From Nitrospirillum pindoramense (lineage in GTDB: Bacteria > Pseudomonadota > Alphaproteobacteria > Azospirillales > Azospirillaceae), in the NCBI RefSeq assembly GCF_007827955.1, contig NZ_VITR01000004.1, positions 415,115-479,114 on the forward strand: 64,000 nt of DNA, written 5' to 3'. Below, one piece after another: positions 1 to 8,535 of the stretch. How positions within the stretch are numbered: position 1 is the stretch's first letter; the number at the start of each line of letters is the position of its first letter. The position numbers were made by a program, and so were the translations under genes. The notes below the pieces were generated by a model. That model worked only from the letters and a program-made list of their open reading frames with translations, did no database searches and was not told the DNA's origin.

Positions 1-376
1 CGTCATCCAAGTAAAAGCCCACCGTCGGCGATGACCCACCGGAACTGGACAGTCCGCGAATGTTGAACTGCGTCCGCCCCGGGCCCTCGGACGCCATGGC
101 GATACCTGGAACCTGGGACGCCAGGCGCCCCACGTCAGTGATCCCTTCCTTCGATAACTGGTCGCCACTGACGGCGGTGATGCTGATCGGCGTCTGTTGA
201 ACCGTGGACACACGCTTTTCAGCCGTGATCACGATTTCCGTCAGTTGGTCCCCGTCGGTCGATGGTCCTTGCTGTTGCGCCCACGCCCCGCCAGGCAACC
301 CAGCCAGGATGACCGGCAGCATGATGGGAAGGAGTCGTGACGGCTTGCCCGAGCCGCCCTTGCTGGATAATTCCAT
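1..376 (-). CDS. TonB-dependent receptor, N-terminal part (cut by window edge)
   Basis: About 125 residues are visible, starting at the ATG complementary to 374-376, which has a GAGAGGG ribosome binding site just upstream. A hydrophobic signal peptide (about residues 14-33, ending in AWAQ) leads into a short linker, a TonB-box-like stretch (EIVITAEKR, about residues 46-54) and the beginning of the plug domain (TPISITAVSGDQL, then the typical FNIRGLSS). This layout is that of outer-membrane TonB-dependent receptors, which import large or scarce ligands using the proton motive force. The ligand cannot be read from this fragment. It lies downstream of, and on the same strand as, the catabolic operon at 609-6818, so it could supply a substrate of that pathway (inference). 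Confidence 0.85.
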   Translation of the reverse strand, partial: MELSSKGGSGKPSRLLPIMLPVILAGLPGGAWAQQQGPSTDGDQLTEIVITAEKRVSTVQQTPISITAVSGDQLSKEGITDVGRLASQVPGIAMASEGPGRTQFNIRGLSSSGGSSPTVGFYLDD

Positions 377-608
377 AAGACAACCCTCTCTGTTCACGGC
401 CATCGAGTTTTTTCGACGGCATGTTATTTTCGTCTGGATTGCGTCGTTTTATTTTTCTTATAGGGGACCCTTGATTGGACCCACATCGCCTGGTGGCGGG
501 CGAGAAGACATAACCGGACGTTTTTTTACTTGAAACTGAGACTCTGCTCTCCTCCATCTCCCGGCATCAGGCGGAGTCATTCATAGGTTCGGCAATTGGC
601 CGCGAAGG

Positions 609-2180
609 TCAGGGCAGATCGACCTGGATCAGGAAGGGCCCCTCCTCATCAAAGCCCTGCTCCAACGCCTGCTGAAGGTCGCGGCGGCTGGCCACACGGA
701 TGGCGGGAACGCCATATCCCTGCGCCAACGCCGTCCAATCCACGCGGGGATTGTCCAGCCGGGTCAAGCGGCCCGTCACATCGCCATCGATGGAGGCGTC
801 CGCCCGCTTCAACTCGGTCTGCAATATTCCATACCGGTGATTGGCCGCGATGATAACGGTGACCGGCAGCTTCTCGCGGGCGATCGTCCAGAGAGACTGC
901 ACGGTGTATTGAGCGCTGCCATCAGATTGCAGCGACACGACGCGCGCACCCGGCGCCGCCAGGGCAGCCCCGGTGGCACAGGGCAAGCCCTGGCCGATCG
1001 CGCCACCCGTATTCGTCATCACGCGGTGCTTGCGGGCACGGTAGGCGCGTTGCAGGAAGGGGCCACCGAGGGTGGAGCCCTCCAGGGAAATGATCGCCCC
1101 CTCCGGTAGACGGTCGATGAGGTCATCGACGACATCGACCGGGGAAAGAGGCCCGGCGCCGCCCGTGTCGGATGGCACCACGGGCGTGGCAGCGGTTTCC
1201 GCAGCCAGCGCCGGCACCTCCATCCGGGCCGCAAGGGTTTCCAACGCCGCGACGCTATCCTGGTCGGGCCGCGACAGTTCGATGACGCGATCCGACGGAA
1301 CCAGGGCGCTGGGTTGCCCTTCGTATCCGAAGTAGCTCACCGGCGCCTTCGCCCCGACCAGCACCACCGTGGCATCGCCCAATTGCTTCAGGACGTCCTG
1401 CGGGAAGTAGGCCAAGCGTTCGAGACGCGGAAGATCGCCGCCCAGACTTACGATCGCCGGATAGGATTCCATAAGCAGCCGCGCCGACAGGGCACTGGCG
1501 ACGCGCGCTGCCGCGCGCTGCCCCCGCTCGGTCAGCGCATCGGCGCCAAGCAGCAGGATAAGAGGCCGCTTGCGCGACAGCGCCGCCGCGACGGCGGCGA
1601 TATCGCCATCCGGGACAGCGTCCTTCCCCGGCGCCTGCGCCGGCAGGGCCGGCGCGGCGTCCGCCACCTTGGCATCCATCACATCTGTCGGGGCGATCAC
1701 GGTGACCACCGCGCCATTCGGCCCCGACGCGATGTCGAACGCCTCCTGCAACTGGGCCAGCAGGCTGGCCCCGTCCCGCAGATGGATGACGGCCTTCGAC
1801 ACCGGCTTGGCGAAGGAGTCGATGTCGGACGTCAGCGGCGCATCGAACGGCAGATGCCAGGTGGCATGGTCGCCCACGATGTTCACCACCGGCGACCGGG
1901 CGCGGCGAGCGTTATGCAAATTGGCGAGGCCATTCGCCAAACCCGGGCCAAGGTGCAGCAGCGTCAGCGCCGGCTTGCCGGACACGCGGGCATAGCCATC
2001 GGCCGCGCCCGTGCACACCCCCTCGAACAACCCCAGGACGGGCCTGATGCCGGGCACGTCGTCAAGGGCGCTGACCAAGGTCAGTTCCGTCGTTCCCGGA
2101 TTGGCGAAGCAGATGTCTATCCCCCGCGCCCGGGCCGCCTGCAACAGACGATGGGCCCCGTTCCAAGTGGTGGTCGTCAT
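609..2180 (-). CDS. Thiamine-diphosphate enzyme, acetolactate-synthase-like
   Basis: A 523-residue protein with the three-domain layout of ThDP-dependent decarboxylases and carboligases. The N-terminal PYR domain has NPGTTE (residues 27-32) and the conserved catalytic glutamate in LFEGVCTGAADGYAR (E53). The C-terminal PP domain has TGGAIGQGLP and a metal-diphosphate motif SDGS (419-422) followed by N447, where most relatives have GDG. It resembles unassigned IlvB/benzoylformate-decarboxylase-like proteins more than true biosynthetic acetolactate synthase, since no ilvN partner is present. Its start overlaps the aminotransferase stop by 4 bases (ATGA), so the two are translationally coupled. 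A role in decarboxylating or ligating a 2-keto acid released by the upstream enzymes is inference. Confidence 0.88.
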   Translation of the reverse strand: MTTTTWNGAHRLLQAARARGIDICFANPGTTELTLVSALDDVPGIRPVLGLFEGVCTGAADGYARVSGKPALTLLHLGPGLANGLANLHNARRARSPVVNIVGDHATWHLPFDAPLTSDIDSFAKPVSKAVIHLRDGASLLAQLQEAFDIASGPNGAVVTVIAPTDVMDAKVADAAPALPAQAPGKDAVPDGDIAAVAAALSRKRPLILLLGADALTERGQRAAARVASALSARLLMESYPAIVSLGGDLPRLERLAYFPQDVLKQLGDATVVLVGAKAPVSYFGYEGQPSALVPSDRVIELSRPDQDSVAALETLAARMEVPALAAETAATPVVPSDTGGAGPLSPVDVVDDLIDRLPEGAIISLEGSTLGGPFLQRAYRARKHRVMTNTGGAIGQGLPCATGAALAAPGARVVSLQSDGSAQYTVQSLWTIAREKLPVTVIIAANHRYGILQTELKRADASIDGDVTGRLTRLDNPRVDWTALAQGYGVPAIRVASRRDLQQALEQGFDEEGPFLIQVDLP

Positions 2181-3550
2181 GAAACCTCCTTGGCGACGGC
2201 GTCCAGCCCCGCCTTGAAGAGGGTGATGATCTCATCGAGATCCGCCTTGGTCGCCACCAGCGGCGGCGCGAACACCATGGTGTCGCCGAGGGCCCGGGAG
2301 ATCAGGCCGCGACCGAAGAGATCCTTCAGCAGCTTCCGTCCTACCCGCAGTTCCGGAGCGAAGGGCGTCTTCGCCGCCCGGTCACGCACCAATTCGATGC
2401 CCATCATGAACCCGAGGCCGCGGACTTCGCCAACCAGCGGATGATCCCCGATGGCTTCGCGCATGGCCGTATGGAAATAGGGGCCCAACCGCGCCACGTT
2501 CTCCACCACCCCCTCCTGGTCGATGGCCTTGAGGGTGGCCAATGCCGCCGCCGCGGCGACCGGATGGGCCGAATAGGTGTAGCCATGGCCGAACAGGCCG
2601 GCCTTCTCGGACCCCGCCTCGATCACGTCCCAGACCTTCGACGACACGAAGCAGACGGACATGGGAAAGTAGCCGCTGGTCACGCCCTTCGCCGCCGTGA
2701 TGAGGTCCGGTTCCAGGCCGAAGCGCTGGCTGCCCCAATACGTCCCCAGACGGCCGAAGCCCGACACCACCTCGTCCAGCACCAGCAGGATGTCGTGCTT
2801 GCGCAGGATGGGGACGATCTCCTCGAAGTATCCCTCGGGGGGAGGAATGAGACCACCCGCGCCCATGACGGGTTCGGCGAAGAAGGCCGCAATGGTCTCC
2901 GCCCCCTCACGCGCGATCAGCGCCTCAAGCTCCGCGGCGAGTTGACGCGAGAACTCCCGCTCCGAGACACCCTCCGGCGCCTTGCGATAGTGATGGGGAT
3001 TGGAAATGTGAAGGATGGGGCCCTGGGGAAGGTCGAACAGCCCGTGCATGCCCGGCAAGCCGGTCAGGCTGGCGGTGGCTACGCCCGACCCGTGATAGCT
3101 GTTCCAGCGCGCGATGACTTTCTTCTTCTTCGGCAAGCCGCGCAGATTGTTGTAATACCAAATCAGTTTCAGCTGCGTCTCGTTCGCGTCGCTGCCCGAC
3201 GCCCCGAAGAAGACGCGGGCCATGGGAACCGGCGCCCGCCGCAACAGGGCTTCGGCGCATTCGATCGCCACGTCCGTCGACAGCCCGTTGAAGGTATGGA
3301 AGAAAGACAGCTTGGTGCTTTGCGCGGCGATGGCGCCGCTGATGTCTTCCCGTCCGTAGCCCAGGTTGACGCACCAGAGTCCGGCCATGCCGTCGAGATA
3401 GCTGCGCCCCTCGATGTCCTTCAGGCGCACCCCCTTCCCTTCCGCCATGACCAGGGGCCCGTCGCGCATCAGGTCGGCCACCGAAGTGAAGGGATGGAAA
3501 AGAGAGGCGCGATCGATTTGGCCGGCGCGTTGGATGTCGAACGTCATCAT
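2177..3550 (-). CDS. Class III PLP-dependent aminotransferase
   Basis: A 457-residue omega-aminotransferase-type protein of normal family length. Visible signatures are the phosphate-binding SGSDANET (118-125), the cofactor aspartate in VLDEVVSGFGR (D259) and the Schiff-base lysine in AAKGVTSGY (K288). The family (beta-alanine:pyruvate, putrescine and related transaminases) moves an amino group from an omega- or aryl-amine to pyruvate or another keto acid. The gene follows the alpha/beta hydrolase after 9 bases, with AGGA five bases before the ATG, and overlaps the ThDP enzyme by 4 bases. Pairing with a pyruvate-type ThDP enzyme suggests handling of an amine and its keto acid, but the substrate is not readable. 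Confidence 0.92.
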   Translation of the reverse strand: MMTFDIQRAGQIDRASLFHPFTSVADLMRDGPLVMAEGKGVRLKDIEGRSYLDGMAGLWCVNLGYGREDISGAIAAQSTKLSFFHTFNGLSTDVAIECAEALLRRAPVPMARVFFGASGSDANETQLKLIWYYNNLRGLPKKKKVIARWNSYHGSGVATASLTGLPGMHGLFDLPQGPILHISNPHHYRKAPEGVSEREFSRQLAAELEALIAREGAETIAAFFAEPVMGAGGLIPPPEGYFEEIVPILRKHDILLVLDEVVSGFGRLGTYWGSQRFGLEPDLITAAKGVTSGYFPMSVCFVSSKVWDVIEAGSEKAGLFGHGYTYSAHPVAAAAALATLKAIDQEGVVENVARLGPYFHTAMREAIGDHPLVGEVRGLGFMMGIELVRDRAAKTPFAPELRVGRKLLKDLFGRGLISRALGDTMVFAPPLVATKADLDEIITLFKAGLDAVAKEVS

Positions 3551-3559
3551 TGTTTCCTG

Positions 3560-4480
3560 TCAGCTTGAACCGAGCGGATGTCCGGCCAGGAACCGGCCGA
3601 CATGCTGGGCGTAAGGGATCGGGGCGTCGTCGTGCACGTAGTGGCTGGCGCCGGCGACCGTGACCGAAGAAATGTTGGAATTGCGCCGGGCCATCTCGCG
3701 AACGGTATCGGCGGCGCAAAAGTCGGAACGCTCCCCCCGGATGACCAGGGTTGGAACACGCAGCGCCTCCACGGCCGGCCATAGATCAACAACCCGCCGC
3801 GGATCAGGGGCGATCCGCGTCTGGCTGATGCCCTCCGCGTCATAGCGCCAGGTGATGCAGCCTTTAGCGTCTTCTCTCAGGCTCTCGGCCATGCGCTGCT
3901 CGATGGCCTCACCGCTGAGCATGGGCCGGCTCTTATGCCAATAGGCCCGCGCCTCCCCCCAGGTGGTGAACTCCCGGGGCAGCGACGCCATCTCCGCGAC
4001 GATGCGCTGGGCACCCGCCCCGCGCGCCGAAGAACCCGGGGCGATATCCTCGATGATCAGCGCCGCCAAGCGCGAGGGATGCTTGGCGGCATAGACGTAC
4101 GAGGTCGTGCCGCCCATGGAATGGCCGATCAGGTGGAACCGCGTCAGCCCAAGACCGTCGACGAAGCCCTCAAGGTCGGCCAGGTAACTGTCCGTGTAAT
4201 AGTTGCGGCCCGGGTCCCAATCGCTGTCGCCGCGACCACGCTGATCAAGGGCGATGAGCCGGTGGGACGGGGCAAGCGTTCGCGCCAAGGTTCGCCACGT
4301 GCTTGAATATCCACGGAGGCCATGGAGAAGCACGACCGGCGGCGCGTCCGGCGGACCCCACTCACGAAACGCCAGCCGCAAGCCATTGATTTCCCGGGCG
4401 CCCAGACGCTCATCGGGAAGCAACTCCTCCGCGACGGGGCGGCCGTCATCCAGGGCCGGGGGGGTGGGGTCCGTCATCAC
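3560..4480 (-). CDS. Alpha/beta hydrolase (possible meta-cleavage product hydrolase)
   Basis: A 306-residue single-domain alpha/beta hydrolase. The oxyanion segment VVLLHGLRG (H53), nucleophile elbow GHSMGG (S121) and C-terminal catalytic histidine in GASHYVHDD (H280) are all present. There is no signal peptide, so it is cytoplasmic. It sits in one operon with a 2-keto-4-pentenoate hydratase, next to an extradiol-type VOC dioxygenase, so a C-C bond hydrolase acting on a ring-cleavage product (as HsaD or MhpC do) is the natural hypothesis. An esterase or lactonase role is equally compatible with the sequence. Gaps of 9 bases to both neighbours indicate a single transcript. Confidence 0.88.
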   Translation of the reverse strand: MMTDPTPPALDDGRPVAEELLPDERLGAREINGLRLAFREWGPPDAPPVVLLHGLRGYSSTWRTLARTLAPSHRLIALDQRGRGDSDWDPGRNYYTDSYLADLEGFVDGLGLTRFHLIGHSMGGTTSYVYAAKHPSRLAALIIEDIAPGSSARGAGAQRIVAEMASLPREFTTWGEARAYWHKSRPMLSGEAIEQRMAESLREDAKGCITWRYDAEGISQTRIAPDPRRVVDLWPAVEALRVPTLVIRGERSDFCAADTVREMARRNSNISSVTVAGASHYVHDDAPIPYAQHVGRFLAGHPLGSS

Positions 4481-4489
4481 CGCCCGCCC

Positions 4490-5098
4490 TCAGCGTAGCC
4501 CGTCTTCGCCGATGATCTCATCCACGGGAATGCCGCCCAGACGGGCATGCAGCCGCCCGCGCGTCGCCACCGCCATGGCGATGACGACCTCATCCGGGCC
4601 GGGGGAGTCGGTGAAGGTCACGGAAATAGTGTCGTAGTGGGAACGGACGTAGAGGGCGTCCTTGTGGGCCAGGGGAATGTCGATTTCCGTTCCCGGCCCG
4701 CCCCGCTTGCCGGTGGACGGGACCCAGGCCTTGCCGCCGCCGACAGCCTCGCGGATGGGTTCGGCGAAGGCCGTGGTCAGGAAGGCGTTGCCATGCTCGT
4801 ACTCGCCGTTGACGCCCACGAGGGCGGCCTTGCCGTAGCTCTGCACCGGGCGGCCGCCAAGACGGGCGGTCAGGCGGCGCGCGAACTCGATGCCGAGATG
4901 TTCGGACGCGGCGATGACCTCGTCAAACGAGGCGACGAAGCGCCCGGCGTTGGGATTGGCGATGGCGGCCGCCACCACCAGTTTCACGACCGGTTCGCCA
5001 TCGGCCAGCGGCCCGGTCTCAATGGCAAGGGTCTCCTCCTGGAACTCATACCACTTGCGGATATGCAGGCCGTGGAAGTTGGCGGGGCGGCTGGACAT
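4490..5098 (-). CDS. Amino acid synthesis family protein (PF06684)
   Basis: A 202-residue protein recognisable as the so-called amino acid synthesis family by its start (IRKWYEFQEETLAIETGP), the central SYGKAALVGVNGEYEHGNAF and the C-terminal TRGRLHARLGG segment. The family name is historical and the biochemical role is not established. Members recur in operons for aromatic or heteroaromatic degradation together with flavin monooxygenases and alpha/beta hydrolases, as here. It is cytoplasmic with no membrane segment. It is first in the tight 5098-609 group. The 114-base gap to the preceding SDR may hold an extra promoter. Confidence 0.85.
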   Translation of the reverse strand: MSSRPANFHGLHIRKWYEFQEETLAIETGPLADGEPVVKLVVAAAIANPNAGRFVASFDEVIAASEHLGIEFARRLTARLGGRPVQSYGKAALVGVNGEYEHGNAFLTTAFAEPIREAVGGGKAWVPSTGKRGGPGTEIDIPLAHKDALYVRSHYDTISVTFTDSPGPDEVVIAMAVATRGRLHARLGGIPVDEIIGEDGLR

Positions 5099-5134
5099 GG
5101 GAACTCCCGTTCAGTGGGTTGTCAGTTTCTTGAA

Positions 5135-5194
5135 GGAACTTTTTCACAACAATATGGCTATATCAAGTTAATAGTTCCTTTTTCGGAACAATCA
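5135..5194. promoter_or_regulatory. Inverted repeats and TGATTGTTCC box upstream of the PF06684 gene
   Basis: In the 114-base gap before the PF06684 gene, GTTCC and GGAAC face each other across six bases (5174-5189), and GGAACT (5135-5140) pairs with AGTTCC (5173-5178) further apart. On the minus strand the box TGATTGTTCC (5185-5194) recurs near 14615 and 37574. The tract is AT-rich compared with its surroundings. It could be an operator/promoter for the 5098-609 genes or a weak attenuator. No clear -35/-10 pair stands out. Confidence 0.3.
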
Positions 5195-5212
5195 CTCTGG
5201 ATGCGGGCGGCA

Positions 5213-6016
5213 TCAGAGGAACACCGCCCGGGATAGCCCCCCGTCCACCGCGATGGACTCGCCCGTAAGGCCGCTGGCAAGCGAGGACGCCAGGAACACA
5301 ATGGCGTTCGCCACCTCATCGGCTTCCAGCATCCGCCGGATCGCCGCCGGGTCCGCTGCTTCACGCTTGACGATGGCATCGACGCTGGTGCCTTCCGCCC
5401 GTGCCATGTCGGCAAACCAGGCCTCGATGTGCTCGGTCCGCGTCACACCGGGATGGACGATGTTGACCGTGATGCCATCCACACCCAGTTGATCGGACAA
5501 GGTCTTGGTCAGGTGGACCAAGGCCGCGTTGCGCATGCCGCTGAGGGCTTCGGTGGAACGCGCGGTAAGGCCGCCGACATTCACGATGCGGCCCCAGCCG
5601 GCCTTGCGCATATGGGGAACGCAGGCCTTGCACATTCTGAAATAGCCGACCAGCTTGGTGTTCAGGTCCGCGATCAGGCCGTCTTCGTCCGCCTTCTCAA
5701 TCTCGTTGCGGACCAGCCCACCGGGCGCCGCCGCGCAATTGACCAGGATGTGGACGCCGCCGAACCTCCGGGCCGTTTCCGACACCAGATTCTCGACCGA
5801 CGTCCGCTGGGTCGTGTCCACCGGAACGGCGACGACCTCCCCCCCGGTTTCAAGGCGCAGCGCCTCGGCCGCGGCTTCCAGGGCTTCGCGCGTGCGGGCG
5901 GCGATGACCACCTTCGCGCCTTGCCGGGCCAACTGCCGCGCAGTCTCCTTGCCGATACCGACGCTTCCCCCGGTTACGATCGCCACCTTGCCGGCAAGGC
6001 CGTAATCCACACTCAT
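5213..6016 (-). CDS. SDR-fold oxidoreductase with altered catalytic motif
   Basis: A 267-residue Rossmann-fold protein of the classical short-chain dehydrogenase family. The cofactor motif TGGSVGIGKE (about residues 15-24) and the NCAA segment are intact. Where classical members have YxxxK, this protein has SGMRN, and the usual catalytic serine position in VNVGG is glycine, so the Ser-Tyr-Lys set is missing. The paralogue at 12478 has the same substitutions. I chose the ATG at 6016 because AAGGAGGA lies just before it; an upstream in-frame ATG at 6049 has no such site. It lies 13 bases after the hydratase gene. It may be a divergent reductase or non-catalytic. Confidence 0.9.
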   Translation of the reverse strand: MSVDYGLAGKVAIVTGGSVGIGKETARQLARQGAKVVIAARTREALEAAAEALRLETGGEVVAVPVDTTQRTSVENLVSETARRFGGVHILVNCAAAPGGLVRNEIEKADEDGLIADLNTKLVGYFRMCKACVPHMRKAGWGRIVNVGGLTARSTEALSGMRNAALVHLTKTLSDQLGVDGITVNIVHPGVTRTEHIEAWFADMARAEGTSVDAIVKREAADPAAIRRMLEADEVANAIVFLASSLASGLTGESIAVDGGLSRAVFL

Positions 6017-6029
6017 CCCCTGTCCTCCT

Positions 6030-6818
6030 TCACCTGGATGCCTGAACAAACCTCATCGACACGCTCCCGAGGGAGCCGAAGGTCGCGGTCACCTCTTCAT
6101 CAGGCCCGAGCACTGTCATCCCGGTGCAACTGCCGCTGGCGACAAGCTGGCCTGATCGTATCCCCTTCCCCCTCGCCGCCAGCCAATTGGCCAGCCAGGT
6201 CACCGCCTCCAGCGGGTGGCCAAGGACTTTCGCGGTAGAGCCGCGCACATCGGGCTGCGCCTTTCTCATCAGCGTGACCGAAAGCCCCCGCAGCGCCTCT
6301 TCCGACCAATCACGCAAAGGCTCTCCCACGACCAGAAGATCGGCATTGCCGTTATCCGCCACGATACGCGGAAGGGTGTCGTCATCGCCCATGAACCGCG
6401 TGTCGCATACCTCGATGCCCGCGAAGGCGCAGCCGACGCCGCGCATGATATCGGCTTTCGAGAATGGCGCCGCCTCGGGCCGGAGATCCTCGTCGATGCG
6501 GAAGATAACCTCCGCCTCGACGATGCGCAGATGGGTGCTCACCTCTATCCGCGCCGGGGAGAACCGGATGTCCTGCCGCGTCAGCCGCCCTGCGATCGGC
6601 TCTGTCGCGCCCAGCCCTTCCTGCGCCGCCGTGCTGGTGAGGCCTATCTTGTATGCCGCCACCTCGGCGCCCCGGAGCGCTGTGGTCGCCGCCTGCACGT
6701 CATAGGCCTCCACCAAATTCGCCGGCATGTAAGCCGCCGTAGCGGGATCGATGGGCCGCCCCGCGCGGCGGGCCGCCAGCAGTTCCGTGGCGAGTTCGAT
6801 GAGTGGGGACGGAACCAT
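6030..6818 (-). CDS. 2-keto-4-pentenoate hydratase family protein (MhpD-like)
   Basis: A protein of about 262 residues of the hydratase/decarboxylase branch of the FAH fold. The IVEAEVIFRIDEDL segment holds the metal-binding glutamates, and VADNGNADLLVVG, STAKVLGHPLEAVTWLAN and a C-terminal GSCTGM segment follow as in MhpD/XylJ/HsaE. The family adds water to 2-hydroxypenta-2,4-dienoate during meta-cleavage of catechols. The start at 6818 has AAGGTGA a few bases upstream and gives the normal family length; the longer reading to 6947 lacks support. It is first gene of the left minus-strand operon and divergent from the aldehyde dehydrogenase. No 4-hydroxy-2-oxovalerate aldolase, the usual next enzyme, is nearby. 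Confidence 0.9.
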   Translation of the reverse strand: MVPSPLIELATELLAARRAGRPIDPATAAYMPANLVEAYDVQAATTALRGAEVAAYKIGLTSTAAQEGLGATEPIAGRLTRQDIRFSPARIEVSTHLRIVEAEVIFRIDEDLRPEAAPFSKADIMRGVGCAFAGIEVCDTRFMGDDDTLPRIVADNGNADLLVVGEPLRDWSEEALRGLSVTLMRKAQPDVRGSTAKVLGHPLEAVTWLANWLAARGKGIRSGQLVASGSCTGMTVLGPDEEVTATFGSLGSVSMRFVQASR

Positions 6819-6985
6819 GAGATCACCTTGCCTGGGCTGCATGTCTGGTTCTATGCCCGAATTGTCCCGATTACGCAACAGTTCATCGATATGGCGCTTA
6901 TTGTTTATTTTTATGGACCATGCTATCAACGCTCCATCACAAGACATTCAGGGCATCGCCCAACGTCGGGACCGGGAGCGAATAC

Positions 6986-8491
6986 GTGACGACAACGACC
7001 GCTATCGAAAGAGCTGAACACCTGAAGGCGGCCTTGAAGGCCCAGCCGCAGCGCCTGTTGATCGGGGGCGCATGGGTCGAGGCCGTATCAGGCCGCACGT
7101 TTGAAACCATCAACCCCGCCACGGGGGAGGTGCTGGCCCACATCGCGCACGGCGCGACGGCGGACGTGGATCTGGCGGTGCGCGCCGCCCGGAAGGCTCT
7201 CAGCGATCCCGCCTGGTCCCGCATGAGCGCTGTGGATCGGTCGCGCGTGCTGTTGCGTCTGGCGGATCTTGTGGAGCGCGACGCCGAGAACCTTGCCGTT
7301 CTGGAATGTCTCGACAACGGCAAACCGGCGACGCTGACGCGCGCCGTCGAGGTTGAGGGAACCATCAGGACATTCCGCTACTTCGCGGGATGGCCAACGA
7401 AGTTCGGTGGCGAGACGCTGCCGGTCTCGCCGCGCAGCGGCGCGCAGATCCTGAACTACACGACGCGCGAGCCCGTTGGCGTGGCGGGTCTCATCGTTCC
7501 TTGGAATTATCCCCTGTCGATGGCGGCCTGGAAGGTGGCGCCGGCCCTTGCGGCTGGATGCACGGTTATTCTGAAGCCCGCCGAACAGACGCCCCTGACA
7601 GCCCTGCGCCTGGGTGAGCTGGCGCTTGAGGCCGGCGTTCCGCCAGGGGTGTTCAACATCATCACAGGCTTCGGCGATGCCGGCGCGGCCTTGGTGGAAC
7701 ACGACGGCGTCGACAAGGTGGCCTTCACCGGTTCCACCGCGGTCGGCAAGGCCATCGTGCGGGCCTCTTCCGGCAACTTGAAAAAGGTGTCCTTGGAGCT
7801 GGGCGGCAAGTCGCCGCAAATCGTGTTCCCGGACGCGGACGTCAAGGTGGCGGCCGCCTCGATCGCCCAGGGCATCTTCTTCAACCAGGGACAGACGTGC
7901 ACGGCGGGGTCGCGCCTTTACGTTCACAAGAGCCGCGCCGACGAACTGCTGGACGCCATCGCCGGCGCCGCGGCCCGACTGAAGATCGGTGACGGCCTGC
8001 AGCCCGATGTCGATTTCGGCCCGCTGATCTCCCAAGAGCAGTGGGACAGGGTCAATCATTATGTCGAGGTGGGATCGGCGGAAGGCGCCACGCTAGCCGC
8101 CGGCGGGCAACGCCCCGCCAACCTCGCAAATGGATTCTTTTTTGAGCCCACCATCTTCGTCAATGCGGCACCGACGATGCGTATCGTCCGGGAGGAGATC
8201 TTCGGGCCCGTCCTGGCGGCGTTGACCTGGTCCGATCAAGACGAGCTGGTGGCGCAAGCCAACGATTCCGAATACGGCCTGTCCGCCGGAATCTGGACCA
8301 ACGACATCAAGGCGGCCCACCGCACCGCCGCCGCCATCAAGGCCGGCACGGTTTGGGTGAACTGCTTCAACATGATCGACCCCGCGAGCCCCTTTGGCGG
8401 CTTCAGGCAATCGGGATGGGGGCGGGAGCATGGTCGGCAGGCCATGGAACTCTACAGCGAAACCAAGAGCGTCTGGGTGAACCTGTCCTGA
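6986..8491 (+). CDS. NAD(P)-dependent aldehyde dehydrogenase
   Basis: A 501-residue aldehyde dehydrogenase when read from the GTG at 6986, which has GGGAGC nine bases upstream; an ATG at 6920 would add 22 residues without a binding site. The oxyanion asparagine in PWNYP (N174), cofactor motif GSTAVGK, general base in LELGGKSP (E271) and nucleophile in NQGQTCTAGS (C305) are intact. It therefore oxidises an aldehyde to an acid using NAD(P) in the cytoplasm. It is the first plus-strand gene opposite the hydratase operon and precedes the propeller and VOC genes, so a semialdehyde from ring cleavage or side-chain oxidation is a likely substrate (inference). Confidence 0.93.
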   Translation: MTTTTAIERAEHLKAALKAQPQRLLIGGAWVEAVSGRTFETINPATGEVLAHIAHGATADVDLAVRAARKALSDPAWSRMSAVDRSRVLLRLADLVERDAENLAVLECLDNGKPATLTRAVEVEGTIRTFRYFAGWPTKFGGETLPVSPRSGAQILNYTTREPVGVAGLIVPWNYPLSMAAWKVAPALAAGCTVILKPAEQTPLTALRLGELALEAGVPPGVFNIITGFGDAGAALVEHDGVDKVAFTGSTAVGKAIVRASSGNLKKVSLELGGKSPQIVFPDADVKVAAASIAQGIFFNQGQTCTAGSRLYVHKSRADELLDAIAGAAARLKIGDGLQPDVDFGPLISQEQWDRVNHYVEVGSAEGATLAAGGQRPANLANGFFFEPTIFVNAAPTMRIVREEIFGPVLAALTWSDQDELVAQANDSEYGLSAGIWTNDIKAAHRTAAAIKAGTVWVNCFNMIDPASPFGGFRQSGWGREHGRQAMELYSETKSVWVNLS

Positions 8492-8535
8492 CGCTTCGCC
8501 AGCGATTTGCACCCCGTGACAACGAGGCAACCGAT

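Noticed and set aside
1314..2444. A 376-codon plus-strand ORF opposite the ThDP enzyme and aminotransferase
   Set aside because: It is arginine-rich and without any motif, antisense to two recognised enzymes.
8353..8535. Earlier start for the Asp-box propeller inside the aldehyde dehydrogenase
   Set aside because: The extra sequence is a shadow of the dehydrogenase gene, and the repeat structure starts directly at 8536.
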